Below, piece after piece: positions 45,889 to 54,398 of a stretch of 64,000 nt of DNA. The notes under the pieces are model-generated. The model saw only the letters and a list, made by a program, of their open reading frames with translations. It was not told the origin of the DNA and did no database searches. Within the stretch, counting starts at the first letter, position 1. Each line of letters begins with the position of its first letter. The DNA comes from Lentzea sp. NEAU-D7 (GTDB lineage: Bacteria > Actinomycetota > Actinomycetes > Mycobacteriales > Pseudonocardiaceae): contig NZ_JAPJDL010000008.1 in the NCBI RefSeq assembly GCF_026242055.1, positions 62,001 through 126,000 of the forward strand, read 5' to 3'. A program made the translations under genes and the position numbers.

Positions 45889-46815
45889 GTGGTTGAGGTT
45901 ACTGGGTGGTTGCTTGACTCCGACCCTGCGCTTCGGTGGCAGGTCGAGCGGGATTTGGTGGGGGCACCTGAGGCTGTTTGGCGTGCTACTCGGGCTCGGG
46001 TGGGTCTTGAGGGGTTCGGGGCTCGGTTGGTTGGGCTTCAGGGTGCGGATGGGATGTGGGGTGGTGGGGCCTTCTTTCCCGCTGGGTTCGACGGGAAGGA
46101 GGAGGGGCAGCCCTGGACGGCCACTACCTGGTCGTTGACTTCGTTGCGGGAGTGGGGGCTTGAGCCGGCGGTGCTGGAGGGGACCGTTGAGTTGCTTGCG
46201 GCCGGGTGTCGGTGGGAGTACCAGGACCTGCCCTACTGGGGTGGCGAGGTTGACTGCTGCATCAATTCGTGGACCTTGGCCAACGGGCTGTGGCTTGGGG
46301 CTCCTGTCGAGGGGATCGCCGACTGGTTTGTCGAGCACCAGCTTGGGGACGGCGGGTGGAACTGCGAGTGGGTTGAGGGGTCGGTTCGGTCTTCGTTCCA
46401 CTCGACGCTCAACTCGTTGAAGGGGTTGCTGGCTCACGAGGTTGCCACTGGTGGGAGTGTGGCTACTCGGGCTGCTCGGGAGCGTGGGGACGAGTACCTG
46501 TTGGAGCGCGCGCTCTTCAAACGGCTTTCTACCGGGGAGGCTGTGGGGGAGTGGGCCTTTGTATTTCGGTCCCCGTTTCGGTGGGGGTACAGCGTGCTCA
46601 ACGCCTTGGACTACTTCCGGGCCGCCGGGAAGAAGGATCCTCGGATGGCGGAGGCCGTTGAGGTGGTTCGGGCTGCTCGGCAGGAGGACGGGACCTGGTT
46701 GCAGGGTGGGCGGCACCCTGGGCGGGTCTGGTTCGAGATCGACGTGGAGAAGGGGTTGCCGTCGAAGTGGCTCACCTTCTACGCGCTGAGGGTTCTTCGG
46801 TGGTGGGAGAGCTAG
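45889..46815 (+). CDS. Prenyltransferase/squalene-cyclase-repeat protein
   Basis: 308 residues with QW-like alpha/alpha repeats: 'LQGADGMWGGGAFFP', 'EHQLGDGGWNCEW' and 'ARQEDGTWLQGG'. It is half the length of real squalene-hopene cyclases and lacks the DxDD protonation motif, so a binding or structural role is more likely than cyclisation. Starts at GTG 45889. Its stop overlaps the stop of the response regulator on the other strand by three to four bases. It lies outside the tRNA-bordered island. Confidence 0.8.
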   Translation: MVEVTGWLLDSDPALRWQVERDLVGAPEAVWRATRARVGLEGFGARLVGLQGADGMWGGGAFFPAGFDGKEEGQPWTATTWSLTSLREWGLEPAVLEGTVELLAAGCRWEYQDLPYWGGEVDCCINSWTLANGLWLGAPVEGIADWFVEHQLGDGGWNCEWVEGSVRSSFHSTLNSLKGLLAHEVATGGSVATRAARERGDEYLLERALFKRLSTGEAVGEWAFVFRSPFRWGYSVLNALDYFRAAGKKDPRMAEAVEVVRAARQEDGTWLQGGRHPGRVWFEIDVEKGLPSKWLTFYALRVLRWWES

Positions 46816-47417
46816 ATCCAGCCCTTCGCCCTGGCGAAGCGGGCTGCTTCGTGGCGGTTCGAGGCTCCGGTCTTGCCCACGGCTGAGGAGAGGTAGTTGC
46901 GGACCGTGCCTGGGGACAGGGAGGCGCGGCGGGCTATCTCCTCGATGGGGGCGCCTTCCAGTGCCAGTTCCAGGACGTCTGCTTCTCGTGGGGTCAGGGG
47001 GCTGTCGCCTGCGCTGATGGCCTCGGCGGCGAGGGCCGGGTCCACGTAGCGGCCGCCTGTGTGGACGGTTCTGACCACTGTGGCCAGGACGTCCGAGGAG
47101 ACGGTTTTCGGGAGGAAGCCTCGTACTCCTGCCGCCAGGGCGCGTTTCAGGTGTCCTGGGCGGCCGTGGCTGGTGACGATCATGGTGGAGCAGGTGGGTA
47201 GTTCGACGGCCAGGGACTGGGCTACCGCTACGCCGTCGAGGTCCGGCATCTGCAGGTCGATGACGGCCACGTCGGGGCGGACGACTCGGGCGGTGGCTAT
47301 GGCTTCGGCGCCGGTGGCGGCTTGGGCTACTACCTCCAGGTCGTCTTCCAGCGACAGCAAGGCCGCCATGGCGCCTCGGATCAGGTGTTCGTCGTCGGCC
47401 AGGAGGATGCGGATCAC
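46812..47417 (-). CDS. LuxR/NarL-type response regulator
   Basis: 201 residues from GTG 47417. The receiver domain has Asp8/Asp9, phosphoacceptor Asp54 ('VAVIDLQMPDLDG') and Lys in 'FLPKTVSSD'. The C-terminal LuxR-type helix-turn-helix reads 'LTPREADVLELALEGAPIEE' and 'SLSPGTVRNYLSSAVGKTGA'. The GTG overlaps the histidine kinase stop (GTGA), so it pairs with that kinase. It probably controls the adjoining ABC transporter, as in DesKR/LiaRS-like systems. Confidence 0.93.
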   Translation of the reverse strand: MIRILLADDEHLIRGAMAALLSLEDDLEVVAQAATGAEAIATARVVRPDVAVIDLQMPDLDGVAVAQSLAVELPTCSTMIVTSHGRPGHLKRALAAGVRGFLPKTVSSDVLATVVRTVHTGGRYVDPALAAEAISAGDSPLTPREADVLELALEGAPIEEIARRASLSPGTVRNYLSSAVGKTGASNRHEAARFARAKGWI

Positions 47418-48556
47418 GGGAGCTCCACGGTCAGGACGAAGCGGTTGGGGGCTTCCGGGGCCGCGGTCACGGAGCCGCCCAGGGCCGCCACGCGTTCGTG
47501 CAAGCCCGTCAGCCCGCTGCCGAAGCGGAACGCGTTCTGCGAGACGCCGTCGTTCGTCATCGTGAGGACCTTGCCGCGCAACGTGATCGTGCACCTCTTG
47601 GCCTCGCTGTGGCGCAGGACGTTGGTCACGCCCTCGCGGACCGCCCAGCCGAGGGCGCCGGCCGGTTCGCCGTCGAACGTCACGTCGCCTATCACCCGGC
47701 AGTCGATGCCGGCGGAGGCGAGCAGTGAGCGGGCGCCCGCGAGCTCCACGGAGAGGTCGGCGGTGCGGTAGCCGCTGACCACCTCGCGGAGTTCGTCCAG
47801 GGAGTCCTGGGCGATCTGGCGGACCTCCAGCATCTCGTCCACCGCCGACGAGGAACGGCCGCGGCGGGCCAGCTGGGCCGCCAGGTCGGCCTTCAGGGCG
47901 ACGGCGGAGAGGTTGCGGCCCACCACGTCGTGCAGGTCGCGGGCGAAGCGGAGGCGTTCTTCGGCCACGGCCAGGTTCGCGCGGACTTCGCGGGAGCGGT
48001 CGAGCTCCCAGACGATCGCGAGCATCCAGAGGGTCGAGCGGAACGCGACCACCAGGAACTGCAGCATGAGGCTGACGAACAGGGCGTGGCCGGGCGGGGC
48101 GGTGAGCAGCATCCAGGCGCCGCCCGCCAGCGCCGCCAGCACGAGGTAGCGCGGGCGGAGCACGGCGGACAGGGTGGTGATCGCCAGGACCAGGAAGATA
48201 ACCGAGATGCCGTCGCCCGGGCTGTCGGGCTTGCCGGGCAACGGATCCGGGTAGGCCAGCGCGCCGGCGGCCAGCGCCGCGCAGGTGGCGATCAGGTAGG
48301 TCGTCAGCAGGGTGCGCGGGAACGGGCCCCGGCCGAGGTGGTGCTCGATGCCGAGGTGGACCAGGCGGCAGCTGAGGGCCACGTAGACCAGCAGCCCGGC
48401 GACGAGCACGACCAGGGCGGCCGTGCTGATCTCCGGGGCCAGGCTGGTGATCAGCAGCGGCGGCAGGAACACGTAGCTGAGGTAGAACGTGTAGCGGACG
48501 AACAGGTCGAACCGCGCCGCGTTGCCCCGCGACCGCCACCAGCCGAGCAAGTTCAC
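47414..48556 (-). CDS. DesK/LiaS-type sensor histidine kinase
   Basis: 380 residues with about five transmembrane segments in the first 170, no large extracellular domain, a HisKA_3 H-box 'FARDLHDVVGRNLSAVALKA' (His near 208) and a C-terminal ATPase with 'GWAVREGVTNVLRHSEAKRC' and 'GSGLTGLHERVAALGG'. Sensing probably occurs within the membrane, for example lipid state or antibiotic stress. GTG 48556 overlaps the permease stop (GTGA). It is operonic with the ABC transporter and the response regulator. Confidence 0.92.
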   Translation of the reverse strand: MNLLGWWRSRGNAARFDLFVRYTFYLSYVFLPPLLITSLAPEISTAALVVLVAGLLVYVALSCRLVHLGIEHHLGRGPFPRTLLTTYLIATCAALAAGALAYPDPLPGKPDSPGDGISVIFLVLAITTLSAVLRPRYLVLAALAGGAWMLLTAPPGHALFVSLMLQFLVVAFRSTLWMLAIVWELDRSREVRANLAVAEERLRFARDLHDVVGRNLSAVALKADLAAQLARRGRSSSAVDEMLEVRQIAQDSLDELREVVSGYRTADLSVELAGARSLLASAGIDCRVIGDVTFDGEPAGALGWAVREGVTNVLRHSEAKRCTITLRGKVLTMTNDGVSQNAFRFGSGLTGLHERVAALGGSVTAAPEAPNRFVLTVELP

Positions 48557-49260
48557 CTCCGCGGATCCCACCTGAACCACCGCTGCACAGCGTAGGTCCC
48601 CAGGACGATCCACACCGCCAGGACGATCACCGGCTTCAGCACGGGCCCGTCGGCCCACCCCGCGCGCAGCAGTTCGAGCACCGGCGTCAGCGGCAGGTAC
48701 TGCAGCACGGACGCGACCTCGTCGGGCAGCACGGAGAGCGGGAACACCAGGCCGGAGCCGAACAGGCACGCCATCAGCACCGGCAACGACGTCACCTGCG
48801 CCATCTCCACGGTCCGGGTGAACGCCGAGGACGCCGCCGCGAGCAGCACGAACACCGCGACGCCGCCGAGCACACCGAGCAGCAGGAACCACGGCCGCGA
48901 CGGCAGCGCGACGCCGGTGACCACCCCGACGACCACGGTGTACAGCACCATCTGACCCAACGCCACCACGACGGACGGCAGGGCGGCGCCCGCCAGGATC
49001 TCCGGGTCGGTCAGCTCACCGACGCGCAGCCGCTTGAGCACCAGCTCCTCGCGTCGCGCGACGAACGTGGTCACGAGGTTGTAGTACACCGCCTTCAGCA
49101 GCGCGAACCCGATGAGCCCGACGACGAGCGGCACGCCGTCCGCGTCCACCGAGTACAGCACCGGCGCCAGCAACAACGGCAGCAGCAGCGAGTTGAACAG
49201 CGCGGTCCGGTTGCGCCAGAACAACTTCAGCTCGGCCTGTCCCACAGCCACGGCCCTCAT
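48553..49260 (-). CDS. ABC-2 type transporter permease
   Basis: 235 residues with six hydrophobic segments ('LFNSLLLPLLLAPVLYSV', 'WFLLLGVLGGVAVFVLLAAA', 'VLMACLFGSGLVFPLSVLP'). This is the usual size of an ABC-2 half transporter. It pairs with the ATPase encoded immediately upstream (ATGA overlap) and exports an unknown substrate, often drugs or lipids when next to a DesKR-like pair. Confidence 0.9.
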   Translation of the reverse strand: MRAVAVGQAELKLFWRNRTALFNSLLLPLLLAPVLYSVDADGVPLVVGLIGFALLKAVYYNLVTTFVARREELVLKRLRVGELTDPEILAGAALPSVVVALGQMVLYTVVVGVVTGVALPSRPWFLLLGVLGGVAVFVLLAAASSAFTRTVEMAQVTSLPVLMACLFGSGLVFPLSVLPDEVASVLQYLPLTPVLELLRAGWADGPVLKPVIVLAVWIVLGTYAVQRWFRWDPRR

Positions 49261-50141
49261 GCCGCCTCCTCCGCGATCGCCAGGAACGCCTCTTCGAGCG
49301 ACGCCGACCGGGCGTCCAATCCGGACAGTTCGACGTTGTTGCGCTCAGCCCACACCAGCAGCTCGTGCAGGGTGGCCTGCAGCTCGTTCGTCCGCACGGT
49401 CGCGCGCCCCGACGAGTCCACGTCGGCGACGACGGGCAGCGCGATCCCCTCGGGCGGCACGAAGGAGATGCGCGACGGATACGCGTCGACCACCTCGGAC
49501 ACCGTTCCCTGCGCCACGATCCGGCCGCGGTGCATGATCGCCAGCCGATCGGCCAGCGCCTGCGCCTCCTCCAGGTAGTGCGTGGTCAGCAGCACGGTCA
49601 CTCCCTCCCGCAACAGGGCACGGATCAACTCCCACGTGTTGCGCCGGCTCTCCGGGTCGAGCCCGGTCGTCGGCTCGTCGAGGAACAGCACCTCCGGCTT
49701 CCCCAGCAACGCGAGCGCCAGGTCCAGCCGCCGCCGCTCACCCCCGGAGAGCTGCTTGACCCGCACCGACGCCCGATGCGCCAGGTCGACGAGGGACAAC
49801 GCCTCGTCGACGGGCCGCGGCGACGTCAGCGTCCCCGCCCACATCCGGGCAGCCTCGACCACGGTCAGGTCGGGCGGGAAACCGCCCTCCTGCAGCATCA
49901 CGCCCATCCGCGGCCGCACGAGCTTGCGCTCCGCGAACGGGTCGTGCCCCAGCACGCGCACGGACCCCTCGGCCGGGCGCGACAGTCCTTCCACGACCTC
50001 CACCGTCGAGGTCTTCCCCGCTCCGTTCGTGCCGAGCAGCGCGAACATCTCGCCCCGCTCCACGTCGAATGACACGCCCCGCACAGCTTCGAAACCCCCG
50101 CTGTACCGGCGAGTCAGCCCCCGCACCTCGATCGCTGTCAT
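49257..50141 (-). CDS. ABC transporter ATP-binding protein
   Basis: 294 residues from ATG 50141. Walker A 'GTNGAGKT' is at 37-44, the signature 'LSGGERRRLDLALALLGKPE' and Walker B 'VLFLDEPTTGLDPESRR' are present, and 'TTHYLEEAQALADR' provides the switch His. A C-terminal regulatory extension of about 80 residues follows, typical of the DrrA/CcmA drug-export group. It is the first gene of a four-gene overlapping operon (ATPase, permease, sensor kinase, regulator). The 136 bp to the divergent TetR gene should hold its promoter. Confidence 0.93.
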   Translation of the reverse strand: MTAIEVRGLTRRYSGGFEAVRGVSFDVERGEMFALLGTNGAGKTSTVEVVEGLSRPAEGSVRVLGHDPFAERKLVRPRMGVMLQEGGFPPDLTVVEAARMWAGTLTSPRPVDEALSLVDLAHRASVRVKQLSGGERRRLDLALALLGKPEVLFLDEPTTGLDPESRRNTWELIRALLREGVTVLLTTHYLEEAQALADRLAIMHRGRIVAQGTVSEVVDAYPSRISFVPPEGIALPVVADVDSSGRATVRTNELQATLHELLVWAERNNVELSGLDARSASLEEAFLAIAEEAA

Positions 50142-50277
50142 GGGTGAACGATCTCGGGAGAAACGGCGGACCGGCAGTGCCGTCCCACACCAGTTCCCCA
50201 TGACAGATGTCATGACTCTCGCCGTTGGCGTCGGCCGCAGGTTGCAGTGATCAGATTAAGGACGTAATCTCACGACT

Positions 50278-50844
50278 GTGCCAAAACGCGCGGATCCCGT
50301 CGAACGGCGTCAGCAGGTGGTGGCCGCCCTCTACCGGGTGGTCGACACCGAGGGCCTGGACGCGGCGAGCCTCCCCAGGATCGCCAGGGAGCTGGGTGCC
50401 ACCACGGGCCTGCTGCAGAAGTACTTCCGCAGCAAGGACGAGCTGCTGCTGTTCGCGCAGGACCAGCTCACCGAGGAGCTCACGGCCAGCGTGCAGGCGG
50501 TCTTGGAGGAGGAGGGGAGCCTCCAGGAACGGCTGCACAAGGCGTTGTGCGCCATCGCGCTCGTGGACAACGCGGCGCGCGCACGGGTGTGGCTCGCGTT
50601 CGCTGCTCGTGCGGCCGCAAGTCCGGTGCTGCTTCAACGGCACGTGGAGGGCGCCCGTGTGATCAGGGATCTGTGCCGGCACGTGCTGGAGCTCGCGGAC
50701 CTGGACGGCGGGGAGGCCGTCGGGCTCGCGGCTCTGGTGGACGGGGTGACGGTGCAACGGGCGCTGGAGCCCGAGGTGATGACGGAGGAGGTGGCCGCGC
50801 AGGTGATCGGCCGCCACCTCGAACAACTGTGGGGGAGCACATGA
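50278..50844 (+). CDS. TetR-family transcriptional regulator
   Basis: 188 residues. The N-terminal helix-turn-helix reads 'ASLPRIARELGATTGLLQKY' followed by 'FRSKDELLLFA'; the C-terminal ligand domain has the TetR_C_6-like pattern. GTG 50278. It diverges from the ABC/two-component operon and overlaps the GAP-family gene (ATGA), so it may regulate either or both. Confidence 0.9.
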   Translation: MPKRADPVERRQQVVAALYRVVDTEGLDAASLPRIARELGATTGLLQKYFRSKDELLLFAQDQLTEELTASVQAVLEEEGSLQERLHKALCAIALVDNAARARVWLAFAARAAASPVLLQRHVEGARVIRDLCRHVLELADLDGGEAVGLAALVDGVTVQRALEPEVMTEEVAAQVIGRHLEQLWGST

Positions 50845-51509
50845 CTCTGGGACTGGTGGCGGCGCTGGCGGGACTGGCGCTGCTCGACTCGACGAGCATC
50901 GGGACGTTGTTCATCCCGATCTGGCTGATGCTCACGCCGGGGCGGCTGAAGGTGAGCAGGCTCGCCGTCTACCTCGGCACGATCACGGTCTTCTACTTCG
51001 TGATCGGCGTTCTGCTCGTGCTGGGCGCCTCGCAGGTGGTCGGCCACCTCGATGGACCTGTCGCGCTGTGGATCCAGCTGGTGATCGGCGTCTTGCTGTT
51101 CGCGGTCAGCTTCCGGTTCGACGGCAAGAAGAAGGCGAACACCGGCAAGTGGCAGAACCGGATCAACGCCAACGGGTCGGTGGCCGCGCTGGCGGGGATC
51201 GCGGTGCTGGCGGGCGTGGTCGAGCTCGCGACGATGCTGCCGTACCTCGGCGCGATCGGGATGATGAGCACCGCGAACCTCGACGCGGGCCAGATCGGGT
51301 TGCTGCTCGCCGGGTACTGCCTGGTCATGATCGTGCCGGCGCTCGTCCTGCTCGTCGCCAGGCTCGCCGTGCGGGAGCGGATCGAGCCGTTCCTCACGAA
51401 GATCAGCACGTGGTTCGCGGAGAAGGGTGCGAGCACGACGGGCTGGATTCTCGGCATCGCCGGGTTCCTGGTCGCCCGCGACGCCATCGCGCGGTTGTTC
51501 TTCGTGTGA
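50841..51509 (+). CDS. GAP/Sap-family membrane protein
   Basis: 222 residues with six transmembrane segments ('LVAALAGLALLDSTSIGTLF', 'VVELATMLPYLGAIGMMS'). This is the pattern of the GAP family (sulfolipid-1-addressing protein, glycopeptidolipid addressing protein), implicated in lipid export in mycobacteria. The substrate here is unknown. It starts at ATG 50841 within the TetR stop overlap, so the TetR protein probably controls it. Confidence 0.85.
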   Translation: MTLGLVAALAGLALLDSTSIGTLFIPIWLMLTPGRLKVSRLAVYLGTITVFYFVIGVLLVLGASQVVGHLDGPVALWIQLVIGVLLFAVSFRFDGKKKANTGKWQNRINANGSVAALAGIAVLAGVVELATMLPYLGAIGMMSTANLDAGQIGLLLAGYCLVMIVPALVLLVARLAVRERIEPFLTKISTWFAEKGASTTGWILGIAGFLVARDAIARLFFV

Positions 51510-51567
51510 ACCGGTTGGCCCGGTTGGCTGAACGACCCGGTTTCGTTTTCCTTCTACACTTGCCAGG

Positions 51568-52725
51568 GTGACTGGGCTGGACGATCCGCGCAGATCGGTC
51601 CCGCGCGAACTGGCGCCGTTGCTCCGGGTGGAAGTGACGCCGGTTTCGGTGAGCATTTTCGAGGCGATCGAGAAATCGATTCCGGAATACAGCGCGTTCC
51701 GGGACAACGTGGTCGACGGAATCCGCCAGGCGTTGGTGAAGTTCGTCGACCGCATCGCCGCGCCGGATGCGGAACCCGATCCGCACGACGACATCCACCG
51801 CAAGCTCGGGGCGTGGGAGTTCAAGTCCGGGCGCAGCCTCGACAGCCTGCAGGCCGCCTACCGGATCGGCGCGCGGGTGGCGTGGCGGCACGTCTGCGGG
51901 TTCGCCGAGCGGCGCGAACTGTCGCTTCGCCTCATGTCGGTGCTGGGAGAGGCGATGTTCGCCCACGTCGACGAGCTGGTGAGCCTGTCGGTCGAGGGGT
52001 ACGCGGCCGCGCAGGCGAGTGCGGCCGGCACGCTGGAACGCAAGCGGCGCAAGCTGATGGAGCTGCTCGTCGGCGACTCGGCCGGCAACTGGCAGGCGGT
52101 GCTGGACGCGGCGCGGGCGGCGGTCTGGCCGATGCCGGACAGGCTGGTGGCCGTCGCGCTCGAGCCGTCCGCCGCGCCCGCGGACGACCTGCCGGCCGAC
52201 GTGCTGGTCAACTTCGAGGACGCCACGCCCTACCTGCTGGTGCCGAACCCGGCCGCGGTGACGCGCTGGCTGCGCAGGGCACTGCCGGGATGGCGCGCCG
52301 CGGTCGGTCTGCCCGTGGCTCCTCAGGACGTGCGCAGGTCACTGGCCTGCGCACGCAGGGTCCTCGCCCTGTCCAGGGAGAAGGTGCTGCCGGACCGGCC
52401 GGTCCTCGACTGCGCCGACCACATCGTCGAACTGACCGTGCTCGCGGACGAGTTCCTGGCCCGGCAGCTCGCCGAACGGGCGCTGGCGCCGCTCGCCTCG
52501 CTCACCGATCTGCAACGCACCAAGCTCGCCGAGACCCTCCTGGTGTGGCTGTCGGCTCGGGGCGGGGCGCCCGAGGTCGCCGCCCGGCTGAAGGTGCATC
52601 CGCAGACCGTGCGCTACCGCGTCAACCAATTGGACGAACTCTTCGGCGACCGGATGCACGACGCGGAGGAGCGCTTCAACCTCGAACTCGCCCTGCGCGC
52701 GCACTATTTGTTGCTGCGCGACTGA
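51568..52725 (+). CDS. PucR-family transcriptional regulator
   Basis: 385 residues. The N-terminal helical RsbRD-like region (about 1-150, 'EFKSGRSLDSLQAAYRIGAR') precedes a GGDEF-like degenerate middle, and the C-terminal PucR helix-turn-helix reads 'VAARLKVHPQTVRYRVNQL'. It begins at GTG 51568. Proteins of this layout are abundant in actinomycetes; targets are unknown. It stands alone with 58 bp upstream. Confidence 0.9.
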   Translation: MTGLDDPRRSVPRELAPLLRVEVTPVSVSIFEAIEKSIPEYSAFRDNVVDGIRQALVKFVDRIAAPDAEPDPHDDIHRKLGAWEFKSGRSLDSLQAAYRIGARVAWRHVCGFAERRELSLRLMSVLGEAMFAHVDELVSLSVEGYAAAQASAAGTLERKRRKLMELLVGDSAGNWQAVLDAARAAVWPMPDRLVAVALEPSAAPADDLPADVLVNFEDATPYLLVPNPAAVTRWLRRALPGWRAAVGLPVAPQDVRRSLACARRVLALSREKVLPDRPVLDCADHIVELTVLADEFLARQLAERALAPLASLTDLQRTKLAETLLVWLSARGGAPEVAARLKVHPQTVRYRVNQLDELFGDRMHDAEERFNLELALRAHYLLLRD

Positions 52726-52868
52726 CAAACACCCGTAAGTCATTTCGTACGCAGGTGACAAAAGCCGGTTTTCGCTTGCCTTGCCGAATCGGAGCTGGCT
52801 ACTTTACTGACGAGTAACGCAACATCGCCTTCTTGCAGTTCAATGACGTACTCAGGAGGTCCCTGCAG

Positions 52869-53462
52869 ATGAAGACCGGACTTTTCACGCGCGCAGCCGC
52901 AGTTCTGATGGTTGCCGGAGCGCTGAGCGTGGCGACGGCCGGCACGAGTTCCGCCGCGACCGCCGAGCTGAGCCTCACCTACTCGTGCCAGTTCTCGGTT
53001 GCGGGCACGCACGACGTGCCGACCGTGGTCAGCTCACCGAACATGCCGGACTCGGCCGCCGTCGGGGTGCCGACCGCGCCGGCGTCGGCGTCGGTGACGT
53101 CCACCGTGTCCGACGACGTCCGCAACACGCTGTGGTGGATCGGCGGCCGCTCCGTCGACGGCACGCTCACCACGAACATCGCCGTGGACAACGCGGGCAG
53201 CGTCCAGAACCTGTCGTCGACGCTGACCATCCCGAACACGCCGGTTCCCTCGTCCGGCACGTTCCAGGTCGTCGCCACCGGCACCCTGCCCGCGCTGACG
53301 CTGGCCAACGCCGGCACGACGTCGATCAACCTCGGCAACGCTGACCTGGCGCTGACGCCGCGCTACGACAACGGGGAGCCGACCTGGATCGGTGTCGTCC
53401 ACGTCCCCTGCACCGTCGTCGCGGGCCAGCCGACCAAGTTCTACGAGTTCACGGTGGCGTGA
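52869..53462 (+). CDS. Secreted protein, DUF6801-like
   Basis: 197 residues. A signal peptide (1-30, 'AVLMVAGALSVATAGTSSAA') is followed by a beta-rich domain beginning 'ELSLTYSCQFSVAG' and ending with 'VHVPCTVVAGQPTKFYEF'. Two cysteines, near each end, may form a disulfide. The layout resembles DUF6801 proteins. AGGAGGT eight bases before ATG 52869 is a near-consensus ribosome site, suggesting strong expression. TTGCCT and TACTTT 18 bases apart near 52775-52805 may be its promoter. Confidence 0.8.
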   Translation: MKTGLFTRAAAVLMVAGALSVATAGTSSAATAELSLTYSCQFSVAGTHDVPTVVSSPNMPDSAAVGVPTAPASASVTSTVSDDVRNTLWWIGGRSVDGTLTTNIAVDNAGSVQNLSSTLTIPNTPVPSSGTFQVVATGTLPALTLANAGTTSINLGNADLALTPRYDNGEPTWIGVVHVPCTVVAGQPTKFYEFTVA

Positions 53463-53488
53463 TCCTCGTCCCGTGATGGGATGAGCGC

Positions 53489-54379
53489 ATGGAGCTGCAG
53501 CAGTTGGTGGACCGCATCGCATCGGAGGTCACGCCAGGTGGTGCCGTAGCCGACTACATCCCCGCACTGGCCAGGATCGACCCGCACGCCTTCGGCCTCG
53601 CCGTCGCCACACTGGACGGCGAGGTCTTCGGCGCGGGGCAGTGCGACAGGCCGTTCTCGATCCAGAGCATCTCCAAGGTGTTCACTCTGGCTCTGGCCCT
53701 CGCCGAGAACGACGACGTGTGGACCCGCGTCGGCCGCGAGCCGTCCGGGTCGCCGTTCAACTCGCTGGTCCAGCTGGAGACCGAGCAGGGCATCCCGCGC
53801 AACCCGTTCATCAACGCGGGCGCGGTCGTCGTCACCGACCACCTGGGCCTCGGCGCCGCGGACCGGCTGCTCGAGTTCCTGCGGCAGGAGAGCGGCAACC
53901 CGGCGCTGGACGTCGACCCCGAGGTCGCCAAGTCCGAACTGGACCACAGCGACCGCAACCGCGCGCTCGCGCACTTCATGGCCTCCTACGGCAACATGCG
54001 CAACCCCGTCGACGTGGTGCTGCACGAGTACGTGCGGCAGTGCTCGATCGCGATGAGCTGCGCCGACCTCGCCCGCGCCACCCTGTTCCTCGCCCGCCAT
54101 GGCGTCCGCAACGACGGCACCCGGCTGCTCGGCGTCAGCGGCGCCAAGCGCGTCAACGCCGTGATGCTCACGTGCGGCACCTACGACGCCGCCGGCCAGT
54201 TCGCCTACCGGGTCGGCCTGCCCGGCAAGAGCGGCGTCGGCGGCGGGATCATCGCCGTCGTCCCCGGGAAGTGCGCGATCTGCGTCTGGAGTCCAGCATT
54301 GGACGCACGCGGCAACTCCGTCGCGGGCGTCGACGCGCTGGACCGCTTCACCACTCTCACGGGCTGGTCGGTGTTCTGA
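53489..54379 (+). CDS. glsA: Glutaminase A
   Basis: 296 residues, full family length. The serine-dependent beta-lactamase-like fold has catalytic Ser60-x-x-Lys63 ('FSIQSISKVFTLALAL'), 'NPFINAGAVVV', and 'GVGGGIIAVVPGKCAICVWS' near the end. It hydrolyses glutamine to glutamate and ammonia in the cytoplasm. It lies 26 bp after the secreted-protein gene and just before the M20 peptidase gene, possibly in one transcript. Confidence 0.95.
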   Translation: MELQQLVDRIASEVTPGGAVADYIPALARIDPHAFGLAVATLDGEVFGAGQCDRPFSIQSISKVFTLALALAENDDVWTRVGREPSGSPFNSLVQLETEQGIPRNPFINAGAVVVTDHLGLGAADRLLEFLRQESGNPALDVDPEVAKSELDHSDRNRALAHFMASYGNMRNPVDVVLHEYVRQCSIAMSCADLARATLFLARHGVRNDGTRLLGVSGAKRVNAVMLTCGTYDAAGQFAYRVGLPGKSGVGGGIIAVVPGKCAICVWSPALDARGNSVAGVDALDRFTTLTGWSVF

Positions 54380-54398
54380 CTGATGGTAGGAAGACGGG

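Noticed and set aside
46812-48539. 575-residue minus-strand ORF covering the response regulator and kinase
   Set aside because: The part before GTG 47417 is an out-of-frame read of the histidine kinase.
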